A stretch of 64,000 nucleotides of DNA from Tilletia caries (Eukaryota > Basidiomycota > Exobasidiomycetes > Tilletiales > Tilletiaceae): assembly GCA_032718865.1 (NCBI GenBank), contig JALUTQ010000004.1, forward strand, positions 1,054,001 to 1,118,000. Direction: 5' to 3'. Below the pieces are notes generated by a model. That model was not told the origin of the DNA and did not search any database. It saw only the letters and a list, made by a program, of their open reading frames with translations. Shown one piece after another: positions 32,859-44,855 of this stretch. Every line of letters begins with the position of its first letter. Position 1 is the first letter of the stretch. A program made the position numbers and the translations under genes.

Positions 32859-35800
32859 GCAGGAATCGAGCCGCCGTCCTGTTCGCTGCGACGGAGGAGG
32901 TCGTCAGGAGATCCACCGCAGACAATCGTCCCGCCCATGTCGTAGCTCAGCACGACAGCGGTCTTATCCCGGGCGGATGGGACGAGGTCGGTCTCTCCGC
33001 TTCGTCGTCATCTACAGCTCTCTACCCAGCGCTGCCTTCTCTACGGGCTCCGATGCGTGAGTAAAGCAAAGATGCATGTAGCGGTACTGGTAGTCAGGTT
33101 TTGCTGATCCCTCTTTGTTTCCAGCCGAATCATTGCCCGCCATCGAACAGGCAAGCACTTCGACGGCTTCAAGCTCCGCACCCGCCCCAAACCCACCGGT
33201 TTTCAACTCAGCTGTCCCGCCGTCCATCACGACCGATGCCTTCGAATCCGCAATCGCAGATCTCAACGCCCGCCTCCTCGCCAAGGGAAAGTCCAACGCC
33301 AATCTCCAAGACGCCGTCGACAGCTTCCGCGCCGCCTCAGCCTCCGCTTCCGCTTCTGCTGCTTCCTCCTCAGCTACGAACGCCAAGAAGCGAGGCACCT
33401 CAACAGCGGACAGGTTCAAATCCGCGCATGAGAAGATGTTCAAGAAGTCGGATAGTATCGCCAGTCATTATGCTACGATTCGCGCATCGTCCAAGACGAA
33501 GAAGGTCGTTGCGGCTCTGACTGGTTCCTCACGCAAGTCGGCGGCGGCGGGGAAGACGCCGACGGCTGCTGTTGCACCTCTTGCTGGACCGAGTACCGAT
33601 ATCATGACGGCCACTTCTACAGCACCGGGCGCGATCGAACCCACCGCAAAGCGGACTAGGATCGATCCCACTATTGCTACCACGACCAGTCCACGTAAGC
33701 CAGCACCAGCACCGACTCCACTCGATCTCCTCGCACAGCCGAAACACGTCGCACCCTCACCCCTCAAACGGACCACGGCCACTCTCAACAACAAGAACTC
33801 CATGTCGACCCTCAAGCCGAAGGCGTCAACAGCTACGCTCCGAGCTCAGCCGTCGACCTCGTCCCTTCGCTCGGCGGTCGCTGCGGCGGGCAGTCAAGCC
33901 GGGCCAGCACCAGCACCGAGCGTTCGATTCGGGCCCAAACAGATCCGAACCTTCACAAGCGGTACTTCCGAGGAAAGCACAGAAGCCCAACAAGGCTCAG
34001 GCTCATCTACTCCTCTCGCCACTTCCTCCCCACCTCAAGCGGCCGGTCCGTCTGCGCCAACTTCCGCACGTCCAATGATGCCGGCCAAACAACGCAGCGG
34101 GAGCGCAAAGATGCTGGATATCTTCGCTACGCCGCCGCGTCGGATTGCCCCCTTGCCACAATCGAGGTCGACGTTGATGACGGCTAGCTTGCCGCGGAGC
34201 ACTGCGCTTGCTGCTGCCGCGGCTGTGAGGACGTCGTCGTCCCCGCTCAAGAGGGTCTTGGGATCGGCGGCGATGTTGTTGGGTGTCTTTGCTACGCCGC
34301 CTCGGGCTGCTCCTGCCATTGTCGCGGGTGCGAAGAATCGGACTGGTGCTGCTCAGGTATGTCGTTGCTGCGTGATCCCTACCTGAGGAAGGCCCTTGAC
34401 GCTGATGATACATTTCTTCTTTCATTCAGACTTCAAGCCAAGCGAGTAGGACGGCCGGACGCTTCCATCCTTACAAGACTGGCGGTGCGAGTGCGGGAGT
34501 GTCGTCTGCTAGGCCTAAGGGTAAGGCACGGGCAGCGCCTGCGCCGGTACCTGCTTCGGCTGCCCAACTGGTGGCAAGCAAGAAGACGGCTGCTACTACT
34601 GCTGCGTCCACTGCTACTGTTGCGGGTCCGAGTCGGGCAAGGGGGTTGGTGAACTCTGCTACTACGACGGCGGCAGGGGCGGGGGCTCGAGGCACCGCCA
34701 CGACTCGTCGGACTGCTGCTACAGCTGCTACGACGACGACGACAAGTACGCGCCGAGGTCCTGCTCCTGGAGCTGTGGCACCAGGAAAGAAGACCCTCCC
34801 AACTTCAGCATCCCTCAATGCGACATCGAAGGCGATGCCATTCCCAGCTGTTCCACAGACGTCGACTCCTCCCTCTACCTTGGCTTCCGCTGTTGCTGCT
34901 GCTGTTGCTGAGCCTGCCGCAGCGATCCGTCGGCGGCCTCACATTGACCGCGGCGCGATCATGCGTCGGGCTCGGGCTGCTGCTGAGGCGGGAGCAGGAG
35001 CGGAGGTGGATTCCGCTATGGGTAGTGTGGATGTGGAGATGGACGTGCATGGAGACGGCGATGGGGAAGGGAATGGAGAGGATGCGCCGATGGAGGTTGA
35101 CGCTGAGATTGAGGCTGAGCAGGAAAGGGTCACCACTCCCTATTCACAAGACGAGGAATCCAGCTCAGCCTCAGGCTCGGGCTCGATGGACGAACGAGAG
35201 GAGATTTTACAGGAGGACGTCGACGCTCCGACTCGCCCGATGGCTGTTGGTAACCGTGTCCCCTCCTCCTCTTCCGCACGATCGACATCGACATCAACAT
35301 CGATTACCAAGGCAGCACGACCCGCGCCGGTTCCGTCATCAACTATGCTGACCAGCTCGAATTCGGTCCCGTCAACAGTCACCCTCTCTACGGGCCTATC
35401 GGCGCGCCTGCCCTCCAAGAAGACGAATGCGCGAACGGCAGGCGGCACAAGAGATGGTCCTTTACCTCTGCCGGTTGTTCCGCCGCTTCGGTCGTCTGGC
35501 ACTGGTGCGTTGAGGACGCGAACGAACGCTTCGAACGCAGCTGCTGGCAAGGCGGGAGCGGGTGGTAAGGCTAGGGTAGCGAGTGGGTCGACCAAGGCCA
35601 CAGGCACGGGCACGGGCATGGCGGGAGGGAAGAAGGTGAGCGACGAGAATGCGATGCTTCCTCCGCCTTCTCGTCCGTCTACATCGTCGTCGCTCGCCTC
35701 CCTTGCGGCCAAGGACGCGGACACGTCCATGCGCTCGTCGAAGAGCATTGACGATTCGACCTCGACCTCGACTTCGACTTCGACGGCGGGTCGTCGGGTT

Positions 35801-36076
35801 GCGTTCCAGGTCGCTGAGCTCAACGGTCGGTCCTCGAGCTTGACGGCTTCTGCGAACTCTCAATCTGCGGGAGAGCACGGCAAGAAGGACTCGACGAGTT
35901 CCCGAGCCGGTGCGAAGGCGGCGGTGACGGTGACTTCGACGCGCAGGAAGGCTCCCGCTACGAAGAAGGCTGCTATGGTTCCTCCTCATACGGCGGCGGC
36001 GGCGGCAGGCGAGGAGGCTGCAGGTAGGATGACGAGGGCTAGCGCGAGGCTGGCTGCTAAGACGGGGGCAATGTGA
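32630..36076 (+). CDS. 1101-residue low-complexity, probably nuclear protein (paralog at 56841)
   Basis: Exons 32630-33056, 33125-34356 and 34430-36076 join in frame. The N-terminal 145 residues are conserved with the 56841 gene (LGKAAASLKRRRDDIDE, an HD run, then SGLIPGGWDEVGLSA). The same phase-1 intron follows, and then FxSAVPPSxxTDAFESAIADLNARL is shared. The rest is Ala/Ser/Thr/Pro-rich with basic patches (KRRRD, PTAKRTRID) suggesting nuclear location. Two copies of a FATPPR motif lie near residues 470 and 535, and SPLKR motifs (minimal CDK sites) recur. Some Ala- and Ser-Thr-rich blocks come from trinucleotide repeats. No domain is recognised. It may be a chromatin or mitotic phosphoprotein, but that is a guess from SP/TP density. 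Confidence 0.75.
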
Positions 36077-36214
36077 GGGGACTGTTGGGAACGAAGCCAG
36101 ATGGCAAGAAACGAAGTCCTACCAGTCGGAGAAGGATTTTATCATCATCCGTCGCTCCCCTGGCGCAAGTCGGCAAGCAATAAGCATGCTTTCTCCGAGG
36201 GAATAGTAACCTCT

Positions 36215-36273
36215 AGTATGGAACGCCGTTTGGGTCACCTTTGAAAATGAACTTTTTGAAATCGCAATCGCAA
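36215..36273 (+). repeat. Left 59-bp terminal inverted repeat
   Basis: Exact inverse of 37859-37917; also matches about 1667-1724 of copy 1. Confidence 0.9.
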
Positions 36274-37858
36274 GCAGGAAATGTTGGCAGAGCATGAGCT
36301 ATGGAATTCCTCACCATCTTCCCCTCGATCTTCAATCACACTGCACACAACGTTCAGGTAATGACCCGACCCGGCTGAGAGTAGAGCCAGAGGTCCCAGC
36401 TTCCTGTTCCGCCGCGCCAGAGCTGCTCAAGTTGTCTTCTCGAGCTTCCAGAGCCGTTGCCGCGCGCCTGTGTTCCTTTCCTGCCTCTCGAGCTCCACAG
36501 CAGCCCAGGTCATTCTCCACCAAGTAAACATGGCATAGATCTTCGTTCATACACATTTGCATGTATCTGACTGAGCGCTGTGCTGGCTCTCGCGGCCGCA
36601 GGGACTGATTTGAAGGTTCGAGGCAGCACATTGAAGCTGAGCACGCTGATTGTTCCTAATCCTTCAGGCCATCCTCACTCTTCAACTCCCGTCTACCCTC
36701 TCATTCATGATAAAAGACACCTGCTTGAAGCTCATAGACCGCCCAATGCATACAGTGATACAGATGATATTGCGCGCAGCTGCGCGAGTATTGAGGAAGA
36801 GGCACGTAGTATTGGCAGGAAATGCTCTGGAGGAAGCAGAAGGATGTAGGCCCATGTCTTCGACGGTCAAAGACCATGGCGCGACAGCCGAAGGGGATGC
36901 GCATGGCGCTGAAGCCGGCGAGAGCCCTTGTCGGCTCGCATCTGGCTACTTGTTGGAGAAAGTACAGGGGCACAACAGCGCTCCGAGCCCGCCTGGTCAG
37001 AGTTGGGCATGTGATGGCACGGCCATGGGTTGCTGCTGCTCATTGAAGGGGCCACGTGGAAATAGGAAACGAGCTTTAATTCCTACTGACTTGTTGTATT
37101 AGAAGATGAGATAAGAAAATATTACCACGTGGTTTGCCCCGGCATATGGGCCATGGCAGGAGCGGTATGTATATGTAGGAAGGCACCGCTTGGGAGACGG
37201 ATATCTGTCGGGCCATCCTTATGGGAACGGACAGAGAACGATGGGCGTCTGCGACTGTACCCGATGTGCGTCCATTGTGACTCGCAGCGGAGGAGGCTAG
37301 CTGCCTGCCCGGGTTGATCAAAGGCATACATGACGCGCAGACACAGGGGACGACGGTGTCCGGAGATGCGCATGCGCAGGCAGGCAGGAGAGAGGGCAGA
37401 TGATGGCCGCATACGTGCAGAGAAGCTCTGGAAGCTTGGGTGGTGAAGATGGAGGTATCAAAGATAGCAGAAGGGTGAACATAGCTACTCGAGGCAGATG
37501 GAAAGAAGATACGTTAGCCGGACTGGAAAGGATCACCAGAAATCAAAACGCAAAGACGAAAGTGTGAGCTAGGCATATCAGCAGCAGTAGCAAGCGAGCA
37601 GAAAGACTCTTGGAGGCAACAACGGGGAAGAAAGTGGTCAGCAGCACTGGGCAAAAGAGGTCAGCCGCCAGCTCCTTTCGATCCGCCGAGTGGCTCAGAG
37701 AAGAGGAAAATGAGCGATCTTTGGCTCGGCATGAATGCAGTGGACCATTGAGCAGCGTTCGGAGCTGTCTGGCACTGGGTTGTGTAGAGTCGACTGGGGT
37801 GTGTGAAGGATGATGGTAGTTGAGAGTCTGATTCTGGCACCTTGGTTACCTTTGTGTT

Positions 37859-37917
37859 TTGCGATTGCGATTTCAAAAAGTTCATTTTCAAAGGTGACCC
37901 AAACGGCGTTCCATACT
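37859..37917 (-). repeat. Right 59-bp terminal inverted repeat
   Basis: Exact inverse of 36215-36273. Confidence 0.9.
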
Positions 37918-38181
37918 CTTGGTCACTTCTTTACCAACCTCTTTCGCTGTGGTGAATAGCTTCTGTACTTTTCCGTTGACTCACTGGCCCGTTGTTTCCC
38001 TTCCTCTTACACACACGCGCAACTCAATACATACGATTCGACCTTCTTCTTTGGTCGATACTCAAGTCCACAACCTACAAAGGCATGCAGCAGGCACCGC
38101 GCTTCAGCGCCGAACGATTGATTGAGAATCTCGATAGAAGACGGCATTACCTCCATTACCGCAATGACTCTGGTCCTGAAT

Positions 38182-41100
38182 TCAAGCCGACGCGACATTG
38201 ATGCCCGGTGGCTCTGCCGATGCGGACCCTCGCTCGGCAATGGACACCGCCTCCTTGGTCGCTTCACGAGCCTCCTGGTGCCTCTCTACGCATGTGAGGT
38301 AGGTCGAGTACTTCTTCAACGTACTAACGAGCTCCGCCCCGAACGTAGCAGGCTTGGCCGCATAAAGGGACCGCCGTAGCTTGAGGCACTTTTCAGTCGT
38401 GGCCAAAGCGTCCCTCACTCGCCCTGCTGCTCGGAGCGCACTCGCGTAGGTATCCAAAGCCTTGGCGAGCTCAGCCTCAAAGGCCGCTGGTTTCGCCTCC
38501 CACATCGCCCAGCGCATCTTCACGCTCTCGTCCAGCACGTCCAGGGCTTCACTCCGCTTGCCTACACTCCTGAGCCGGCTGGAGTAGATCGCCAGCGCAT
38601 TGGCCAGCTTGACGTCGTACGCCGCCGGTCGGGCTGAGTGGAGGGGGCGATATATCCGGACGGACTCCTCGATAGCGTCGAGCGCTTCTCTGTGTCTGGT
38701 CGCCTTACTGAGTCGATTCGAGTATGTGGAGAGGGTACCCGCCAGCTTGGCTTCGAATGCCGTCGGCCGGGCCGAGTGGAGGGAGCGACATATTTTGAGG
38801 GATTCTTCGATCGCGTCAAGGGCTTCCTTAAGCTTTCCTGCGTCGCTGAGCCAAATCGAGTGGTTGTGAAGCGCGTCGGCCAGATCGCCCTCAAGGGTCA
38901 CTGAGCGGGCAGTGGGGAGCGAGCGATACATCTTGAGGCTCTCCTCTACCGTATCCAGTGCCTCCTTGTGCTTCCCCACTTCGCTAAGTCGGACCGAATA
39001 CTTGTTCAGAGCGTTGGCCAGTTTGCCCTGGAACGCTGTTGGCCGGGTAGAATGGAGGAGCCGATACAGCTTCTGGCTTTCCTCAATCGTGCTCAAGGCT
39101 TCCTCCCGCTGTCCCGCTTCGCTGAGCCGAGTCGAATAGCTCTCCAGTATTCCGGCTAGGTTCTCCCCAAAGGCGGCTGGTTGGGCTGTATGGAGGGCCC
39201 GATATATCTTTAGAGACTCCTCGGTCGCGGCTAGAGCTTCTTCGTGCCGTCCCACCTCCCGGAGTCGATTGGAGTGATTCCACAAGGCGTCAGCCAAGTT
39301 CTTATCGAATGCGTCGGGCTGGGCCGCGTAGAGCGAGCGATGCAGCGTGAGACTGTCCTCTCCCGCCTTGAGAGCTTCTGCGTGTCGTCCTGCCTCGCTG
39401 AGCCAGACTGAGTAGGTGTACAGAGCATCGGCCACGTCTGCCTCGAAGACGACTGGCTGAGCTGCATATAGAGTCCTATACATCTTGAGACACTCCTCGA
39501 TTGTGTCGAGCGCCTCCGTAAGCTTCCCTGCCTCCCTGAGCCGGTTCGCGTGGCTGTAGAGGGCATCGGTCAAATCCTCTTCATGAGCGGTCGGGTGTGC
39601 CGCATAAATGGAGCGGTGTACCTTCAAGCTCTCCTCAGCCGCGTCGAGCGCGTCCTTATGCCTCCCCGCCTCACTGAGGCGGATCGAATACCTGCCCAGA
39701 GACTTCGCCAGGTCCTCCTCGAAGGCCTCCGGTCGGGCCGCATGAAGAGAGAAGTACATCCGGAGGGACTCCTCGACCGCGTTGAGAGACTTTTCGTAGC
39801 TTTCCGCCTTGGTCAAATGGGCCGAGTGGTGATACAGAACGTTCGCCAGGTCCGCTTCGAACATCGCTGGTCGAGTCACATAGAGAGAGCGATACAGCTT
39901 CAAGCTCTGTTTGCATACGCCAAGCGCCTCGCCGCACCGATCCGCGTCGACGTTGAGCCAGGCTGAGTACAAGAACAACGTCGGTGCAAGTTCGGCCTCA
40001 AAGGACGCTGGTTTTGCTGCATGAAGAGAGCGAACTATTTCGAGGCTCTCTTCAACGGCGTCAATGGCTTCCTTCGATCGTCCCGCTTCGTTCAGCCGAA
40101 TCGAGTGGTCTCTCAGCGATCTGGCCAGATCCGCCTCGAACGTCTCCGGCTTGATCCGATGCAACTTCCTGCAGATCGCCAGACTCTGACGGGTGAGGTC
40201 CAGGGCCTCTTCCTCGTGCTCGCCGACTCGACGTATGTTGATGGCATGAAGACGTAGCGCACTGGAGAAGGACGAGTTGAACATTTCTGGCTCTTGCTGA
40301 GCCAGCTTCTTGAGCATGGACACGGCTTCTTCGGATACGGCTGATGCTTCGTTTAGCCGACCGACGAGCGAGAGAGAGCAACTCAGACTCAGGAGGGCCG
40401 GGCCTAGATTCAAGCGATCGACTGTAGAGTTTGGTTCCTTGAGAGCCTGGCGCCTACAGAAAGCCGTGAGCAGCTGAAGGACCGTCATGGTCTCGCCAAA
40501 GAGCCCAAGCTGGCCGAGATTTGCGATCAAGTCGCGCATCTTGTTGAAAACGTCGTTGTACGATATTGAGCCGTCCGACTTACAGATATCGGCCAAGATC
40601 TGTACCGATTTCGCAGGATCTTGGGTGTATTGATTTGAAGCAGGTGTTTCGTCCTTCTGTCCTGCCGTCGGTTCGCCGTCGCTGCCAAAAAGGATGAGCC
40701 TCAGCTGACCCTGTAGCTCTGTGAGAGACTTGATCTCGTCGGAGGTGAAACGATGTTGCCCGATGGAAGGAGACAGCAGCAGAGAAGGACTAGAGCCAGC
40801 CTCTGTCTGGAGCTCTCTCGAGGTTTTGCGTCGCCTCCAAGCGATGAGGACGGAAGTCATCACTCGTTGTAGTTCCGCTCGCAGATTGTGGAAAGACAAA
40901 ATCGTAAAATCTCCTGTGCCGGCCTCTTGAGGTTGGCTCGCTTCCGATTCTGCTGGCTTCCGGTCTGTGTCACGGTCCAGAGTATAATCCGATTGGACAA
41001 GTTGAATGAGGGTTCCATGGGCCTATCCCGCGGGATGAAAAGGGATCACAAGTCAGTTCGTCATGTCGTAAATGATTTGATAACGCTTGGGAGACGCAGA

Positions 41101-41714
41101 CTGACCGTGAGCTTGTCGATGGTGGACTCGAGCTCCTGCTTACGAGCTTCGAGTTTGCGTTTGACTTCCCGAATGTGCAGAAGTTTCCACACTTCTGAAA
41201 GACGTGCGTAGGCTTGGAGATCCGCTTGGAAAGTCTTGAGGCGACTGTGCGCAGGAAGGGTAGGAGGTTCAGCGTAGTTTCTTAAGGTTGGAGACAGGAA
41301 ATAGGAGAGACAAACATACCTGATCACTCGCTCGACAAGGACGGCCACAGCAGTTCCCGGAAGGATGGGCCGGCCCGAAGACTTGGCAGCGAGAGCAAGG
41401 TTTTGGAAGATAAGCATGGCTTTGCGGGCAAAGTCCTCGCAGACGCTTTCGATCTTGCTGTCCTTGACGTCTTCGATGATGGTATAGGTCTCTTGTACGA
41501 CGCGGAGACCTCTGTCGAGGAAAGGCCCTGCATCTTCGGTCAGGTCGAGTTCTTTGAAGAGGGCGCTTAGCGTGTCTGTCGGTGCGACCGCGTCCTTCTT
41601 GGTGTGACTGACGATGTCGTCCACCGGTGACTGCACAAGGATTCCTTCTGGCGATGTCGGCCGAGCGATGCCAGGGTTGGAGACTGAGGGTGTCGCTTCA
41701 TCATTACCCCCCAT
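38182..41714 (-). CDS. Helical-bundle/TPR repeat protein, 1124 residues
   Basis: Exons 41320-41714, 41106-41244 and 38182-41022 (reverse strand) join in frame. Residues 1-190 form a predicted all-helical domain (DAGPFLDRGLRVVQETYTII, then RLKTFQADLQAYARLSEVWKL, then KRKLEARKQELESTIDKL), resembling the four-helix MLKL/HeLo-like N-terminal bundles of basidiomycete receptor-like proteins. From about residue 300 to the end there are about 16 tandem TPR-type units of 44 residues on the pattern LadaLxxySxrLsEaGrhkEALdAiEESLkmYRsLyaArPaaFEa. The units are unusually alike, as in kinesin-light-chain-type TPRs. No NB-ARC or NACHT lies between the two parts. Likely a protein-protein scaffold; a sensor/adaptor role is inference. 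The 75-nt intron 41245-41319 is in frame and stop-free, so its retention would also give protein. Confidence 0.8.
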
Positions 41715-42294
41715 GGATTATAAGGGCAAGGGTTGATAATACTCGTATGCGGGAATGGTTCTGCTGGAAGTTGCGGTGCAAGAGGGGCGAGGGGCAAAGG
41801 GCGAAGGAGCACTTTGCACGGGAAGCAGACAGAGAAGTGAGAACTAAGAAATAGGAAGCACACGGAGCGCACTCGCCTGGGTACAAGTGAGAGAAGCTGG
41901 GCAAGAACGAAACGATCTTCACATGTCTTTGTCCTCGAGAACAAAGGGAGAAAGGAAATGTAAGACCGCCGGGATCATCCGGCATAAGCATGCGGCCTCC
42001 CGGACGGCCTCCGGTCTTGCTCGTCATTCTGGGCTGCCTTCACTTTCTTCTCCCTCCTTTCATCCCCTACCTTCCTGCTCATCTCTTGACAATTGATTAG
42101 TTCTGCATATGAGAGCGGAACGCGGAGCCTTGCGAGATAGTGAGATGAGCAAGGAGAGTGAAAATAAACACGAGAGCGAAGACGCGCGGCTGCGTCGAGA
42201 GAACCATCACTCGCTCGACTTGCTCGCTCGCTCGCTTCAAGAAGTAAGAACTAACTCAAACTTCACAGACGACATAGACATCTCTCAAACCAAG
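41715..42294. other. Promoter region of the TPR gene and left flank of the DIRS-like element
   Basis: It holds pyrimidine-rich tracts and no supported gene. The left terminal repeat of the DIRS-like element should lie here, but I could not identify it. Confidence 0.35.
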
Positions 42295-43616
42295 ATGGCA
42301 GAAAATCAGCAGCAGGAGGCAAACGCCATCGCGCAGGTAGTGGCACAGGCGGCTACAGCTGCGGTCAAGTAGGTGACCAAGGTCACCAAGGAGATCATCG
42401 ACGAGCTTCGGGCGGGAAAAGAAGCCGACAAGGACAAAGACGCTATCGGTCTTCCGTCCTGGGAAGTGGATCCTGGACACGCGAGCGCGGTAGTTGTTCC
42501 TTGGCCGGGCGCGACATACTCGATTCCGGCTGACATTGTCGAGCTCGTGAGGAAGGGCGTGCGACCTCCTCTCATCTGGCTCACGGTCGAGGCGTTCGTG
42601 GGTGCAGAGGATGGGGAAACTCGAACGACCCTCACCTTCCCTCTCAACGCCAAGCAGCAAGAGCGCATCAACGATGCCTATCGCAAGGACAATTCCTTCC
42701 ACGCGGACCCACGCACCAGGCCATTCAGGCCTTGGCGACCATCTGCCGAGCAGTGGCTCCGCCGGCGGCGGAGGCGAACAAAAGCCATGCAAACATCCTG
42801 GAAGATCTGCACGTTGAGATCATGACACGGGCGGCAGAAATCCACTGGCCAGTGTGGCGCCGGTACATCAAACAAACCCTAGAGGCGATGTGGGCAAAGC
42901 GTGAACCGGGGGTCGGAATGGCTTTTGACGTTGGCGCCATCAATGCCGACATGGTCCGGAAGGCTGAGAGGCAGTGCGGCAAGCCGCCTGGCTTTGTGGA
43001 CGATTTCACGGGCATCGGCAAAACCTGGGTCGCAGAGCTGCTCAAGGCTGAAGGGGACGACATTAATCGCATCGGCAAGGCTATGGAGGATGCCCAGAAA
43101 CCGGCCATATTCAACGTTCCAGCTGCAGTCCCCGCGCCCGTCCATCTCTCATCTGGTCCGGCTACGCCCAAGCGTCAGAATCAGACCTCTCACTCCTACC
43201 AGGGCGAAGGATCGTCTCATGGAACGGGCAAGCGTCGCCATCGCGATTGGGACGACAACAACAAGCCCTTTCGGCGGGCGCCTCCCTCCTCTTCAGGCCG
43301 GGATGGTGGCGCAAGCGTTCCCACAGGCCCCCGCGACGACAGCTCTGGAAGACCGGCGCTCGAGTTCTGCACGGCTTGCCTCCGGCAGACGGACCACGAC
43401 TTCAAGAACTGCCCTCAGCCACACTCCCCCAGTCTTAAGAACATCAGCCGCCTGGGTTGGAGGTGGAAAGGAAAGCCGTTGGTCTTCTGCCACCGATTCA
43501 ATTGCGGCAAAGAGTGCCTGCCGGAGATCGGACGGTGCAGCTTCGGTCACTACTGTTCCAAATGTGGAACCGACGGTCACGCCGCCGTCAAGTGCTCAAC
43601 CACCTCATCAAACTGA
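42295..43616 (+). pseudogene. DIRS gag-like protein with zinc knuckle, broken
   Basis: The frame opens MAENQQQEANAIAQVV, meets an in-frame TAG at 42370-42372, continues VTKEIIDELRAGKEAD, then shifts frame near 42705-42715 into QALATICRAVAPPAAEANKSH and runs to the stop at 43614-43616. The C-terminal part is basic, then cysteine-rich: CTACLRQTDHDFKNC, CHRFNCGKECLPEIGRCSFGHYCSKCGTDGHAAVKC, several zinc-binding C/H groups like those of DIRS/YR retroelement gag proteins. The RT frame overlaps its end in another frame. Confidence 0.7.
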
Positions 43617-44118
43617 GCGGCAGTCGGCGTCCCACGCCTTCACGATGGCACGATGCTCATCGTTGGTGCCGTCAGCGTTCGAGACCGCGCTGAGAATCCT
43701 GCCAGCTTCGCACCAGGTGCGGTTTTCTCACGTTGTGGACGGAGTAGCCTCGGGATTCTCCATGGGTCCACTCACCATGCCGTCGCGAAAATACGTGGCT
43801 CCAAACCACTTCAAGGCGGAGCAGCTCCCTGTTGTCGAGAAGTGGAAGGAGAAGGCTCTAGAAGAGGGTTGGGCATGCGGCCCTTTCACACAGGAGGAAA
43901 TTGAAAATGTGGCTGGTCCATTTGTTTCGATTCCTCTCACCATCGTCCACACACCAGCGACAACCACGAAACCGGAGAAGAAGAGGGTCTGCTTCAATGC
44001 ATCCTGGTCGCCGCACTCTTCGGTTGGTCCTGGTTTTAGCGGCATACCGGAGTCGATCAACAAGGAAGTCAAGGACGAGCCATGGGAATGCGAGTGGTTC
44101 CTGTTGGAAGAGGTCAAA

Positions 44119-44855
44119 GTGAGTTGCTCTCCCGTTTCTCGGTCTCCTGTGCTCTCAGTCGGTGCTCTGGCCTATGTGCCAGCACCACTTCCTTCTTTGC
44201 GTCCTTCAGCAGTTGGTACTCTGGCCATTATGCCGTCGCCGTCACTTTGCTCCTCTCGCCGGTACTCTGGCCCATGCGCCGTCGCCGTGCTCCACCGCCA
44301 GCCGGACTCTGGCCTCGTGCCGTCGCCGTGCTGGTCGGCTTCATCGGGTACTCTGGCCTTGCGCCGTCGCCCTGGTACTCTGGCTTGCGCCGTCGCCACA
44401 TTTTCCATCTCCTGGTACTCTGGCCTCGCGCCGTCACCACCGCTGCTCTGCCGGTGCTCTGGCCCCGCGCCGTCGCCGTGCGTCCTTTCTGCCTGGTATC
44501 TGGCTTAGCGCCGTCACCACGGACCCTTTCTGCCGGTGTCCAGCTGCGTGCTGTCACTGCGCGCCTTACCTGGGCACCCCAGGACTACTCCGGCTTCATG
44601 TCGGTACCGCGGGGCCCCGATGTGGGACATGCAGCCTCTGGCGCCACACCACGTCGCAGTCCACGTCACGCATGCAGATAGCAGGCGAAGGGTGCAGTCC
44701 CCGGTCGGAGGGAGATGGTGATGCTGGCGGCGGCGAGTTTCAGATCCCATCCTCATCCATTTCTCCCCAAACGCTGCCGTACCTTTCGTTGTCTGCTCCT
44801 AGCCGCGGCTAACTAGTTTGGCTGCTTCTTCTCTTTTACCTCCCCCCCTTCTCAG
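44119..44855 (+). other. 737-nt intron in the reverse transcriptase frame
   Basis: GTGAGT at the donor, a long pyrimidine tract and CTCAG at the acceptor. The RT frame is restored exactly across it, and the conserved RT order (CFNASW before DLADAY) needs its removal. It is eight to fifteen times longer than other introns in the window and is filled by the interspersed repeat at 44159-44555. Confidence 0.65.
44159..44555 (+). repeat. Interspersed 25-nt repeat array, nine to ten units with variable spacers
   Basis: The core reads GGTACTCTGGCCT followed by CGCGCCGTCGCC, at about 44159, 44215, 44260, 44303, 44348, 44372, 44413, 44453, 44494 and 44533. Units differ by one to four bases. Spacers range from about 0 to 22 nt and differ in sequence. 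Confidence 0.75.

Larger units (their letters stand above)
36215..37917. mobile_element. Inverted-repeat DNA element, copy 2 (complete, 1.7 kb)
   Basis: It is bounded by perfect 59-bp inverted repeats (36215-36273 and 37859-37917) that begin AGTATGGAACGCCG. About 750 bp from the left end match copy 1 at the window start. It sits 139 bp after the stop of the 1101-residue gene and 265 bp before the stop of the TPR gene. No transposase is present, so it is non-autonomous. Flanks read CTCTAG and CTCTTG, at best an imperfect duplication. Confidence 0.8.

Noticed and set aside
35140..35823. 227-codon reverse-strand frame
   Set aside because: Antisense shadow of the Ser/Thr/Ala-rich gene; valine and acidic runs mirror its repeats.
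38562..39966. Several plus-strand frames of 60-140 codons with similar sequence to each other
   Set aside because: They are antisense images of the TPR repeats, which explains their mutual similarity.
42370..42372. Programmed readthrough of the TAG in the gag-like frame
   Set aside because: Other lesions in the same element make simple decay more likely; no readthrough context could be shown.
44159..44555. CRISPR-like layout of similar repeats separated by different spacers
   Set aside because: The organism is eukaryotic, repeats vary, spacers have unequal lengths, no cas genes exist, and the array lies in an intron of a retroelement.
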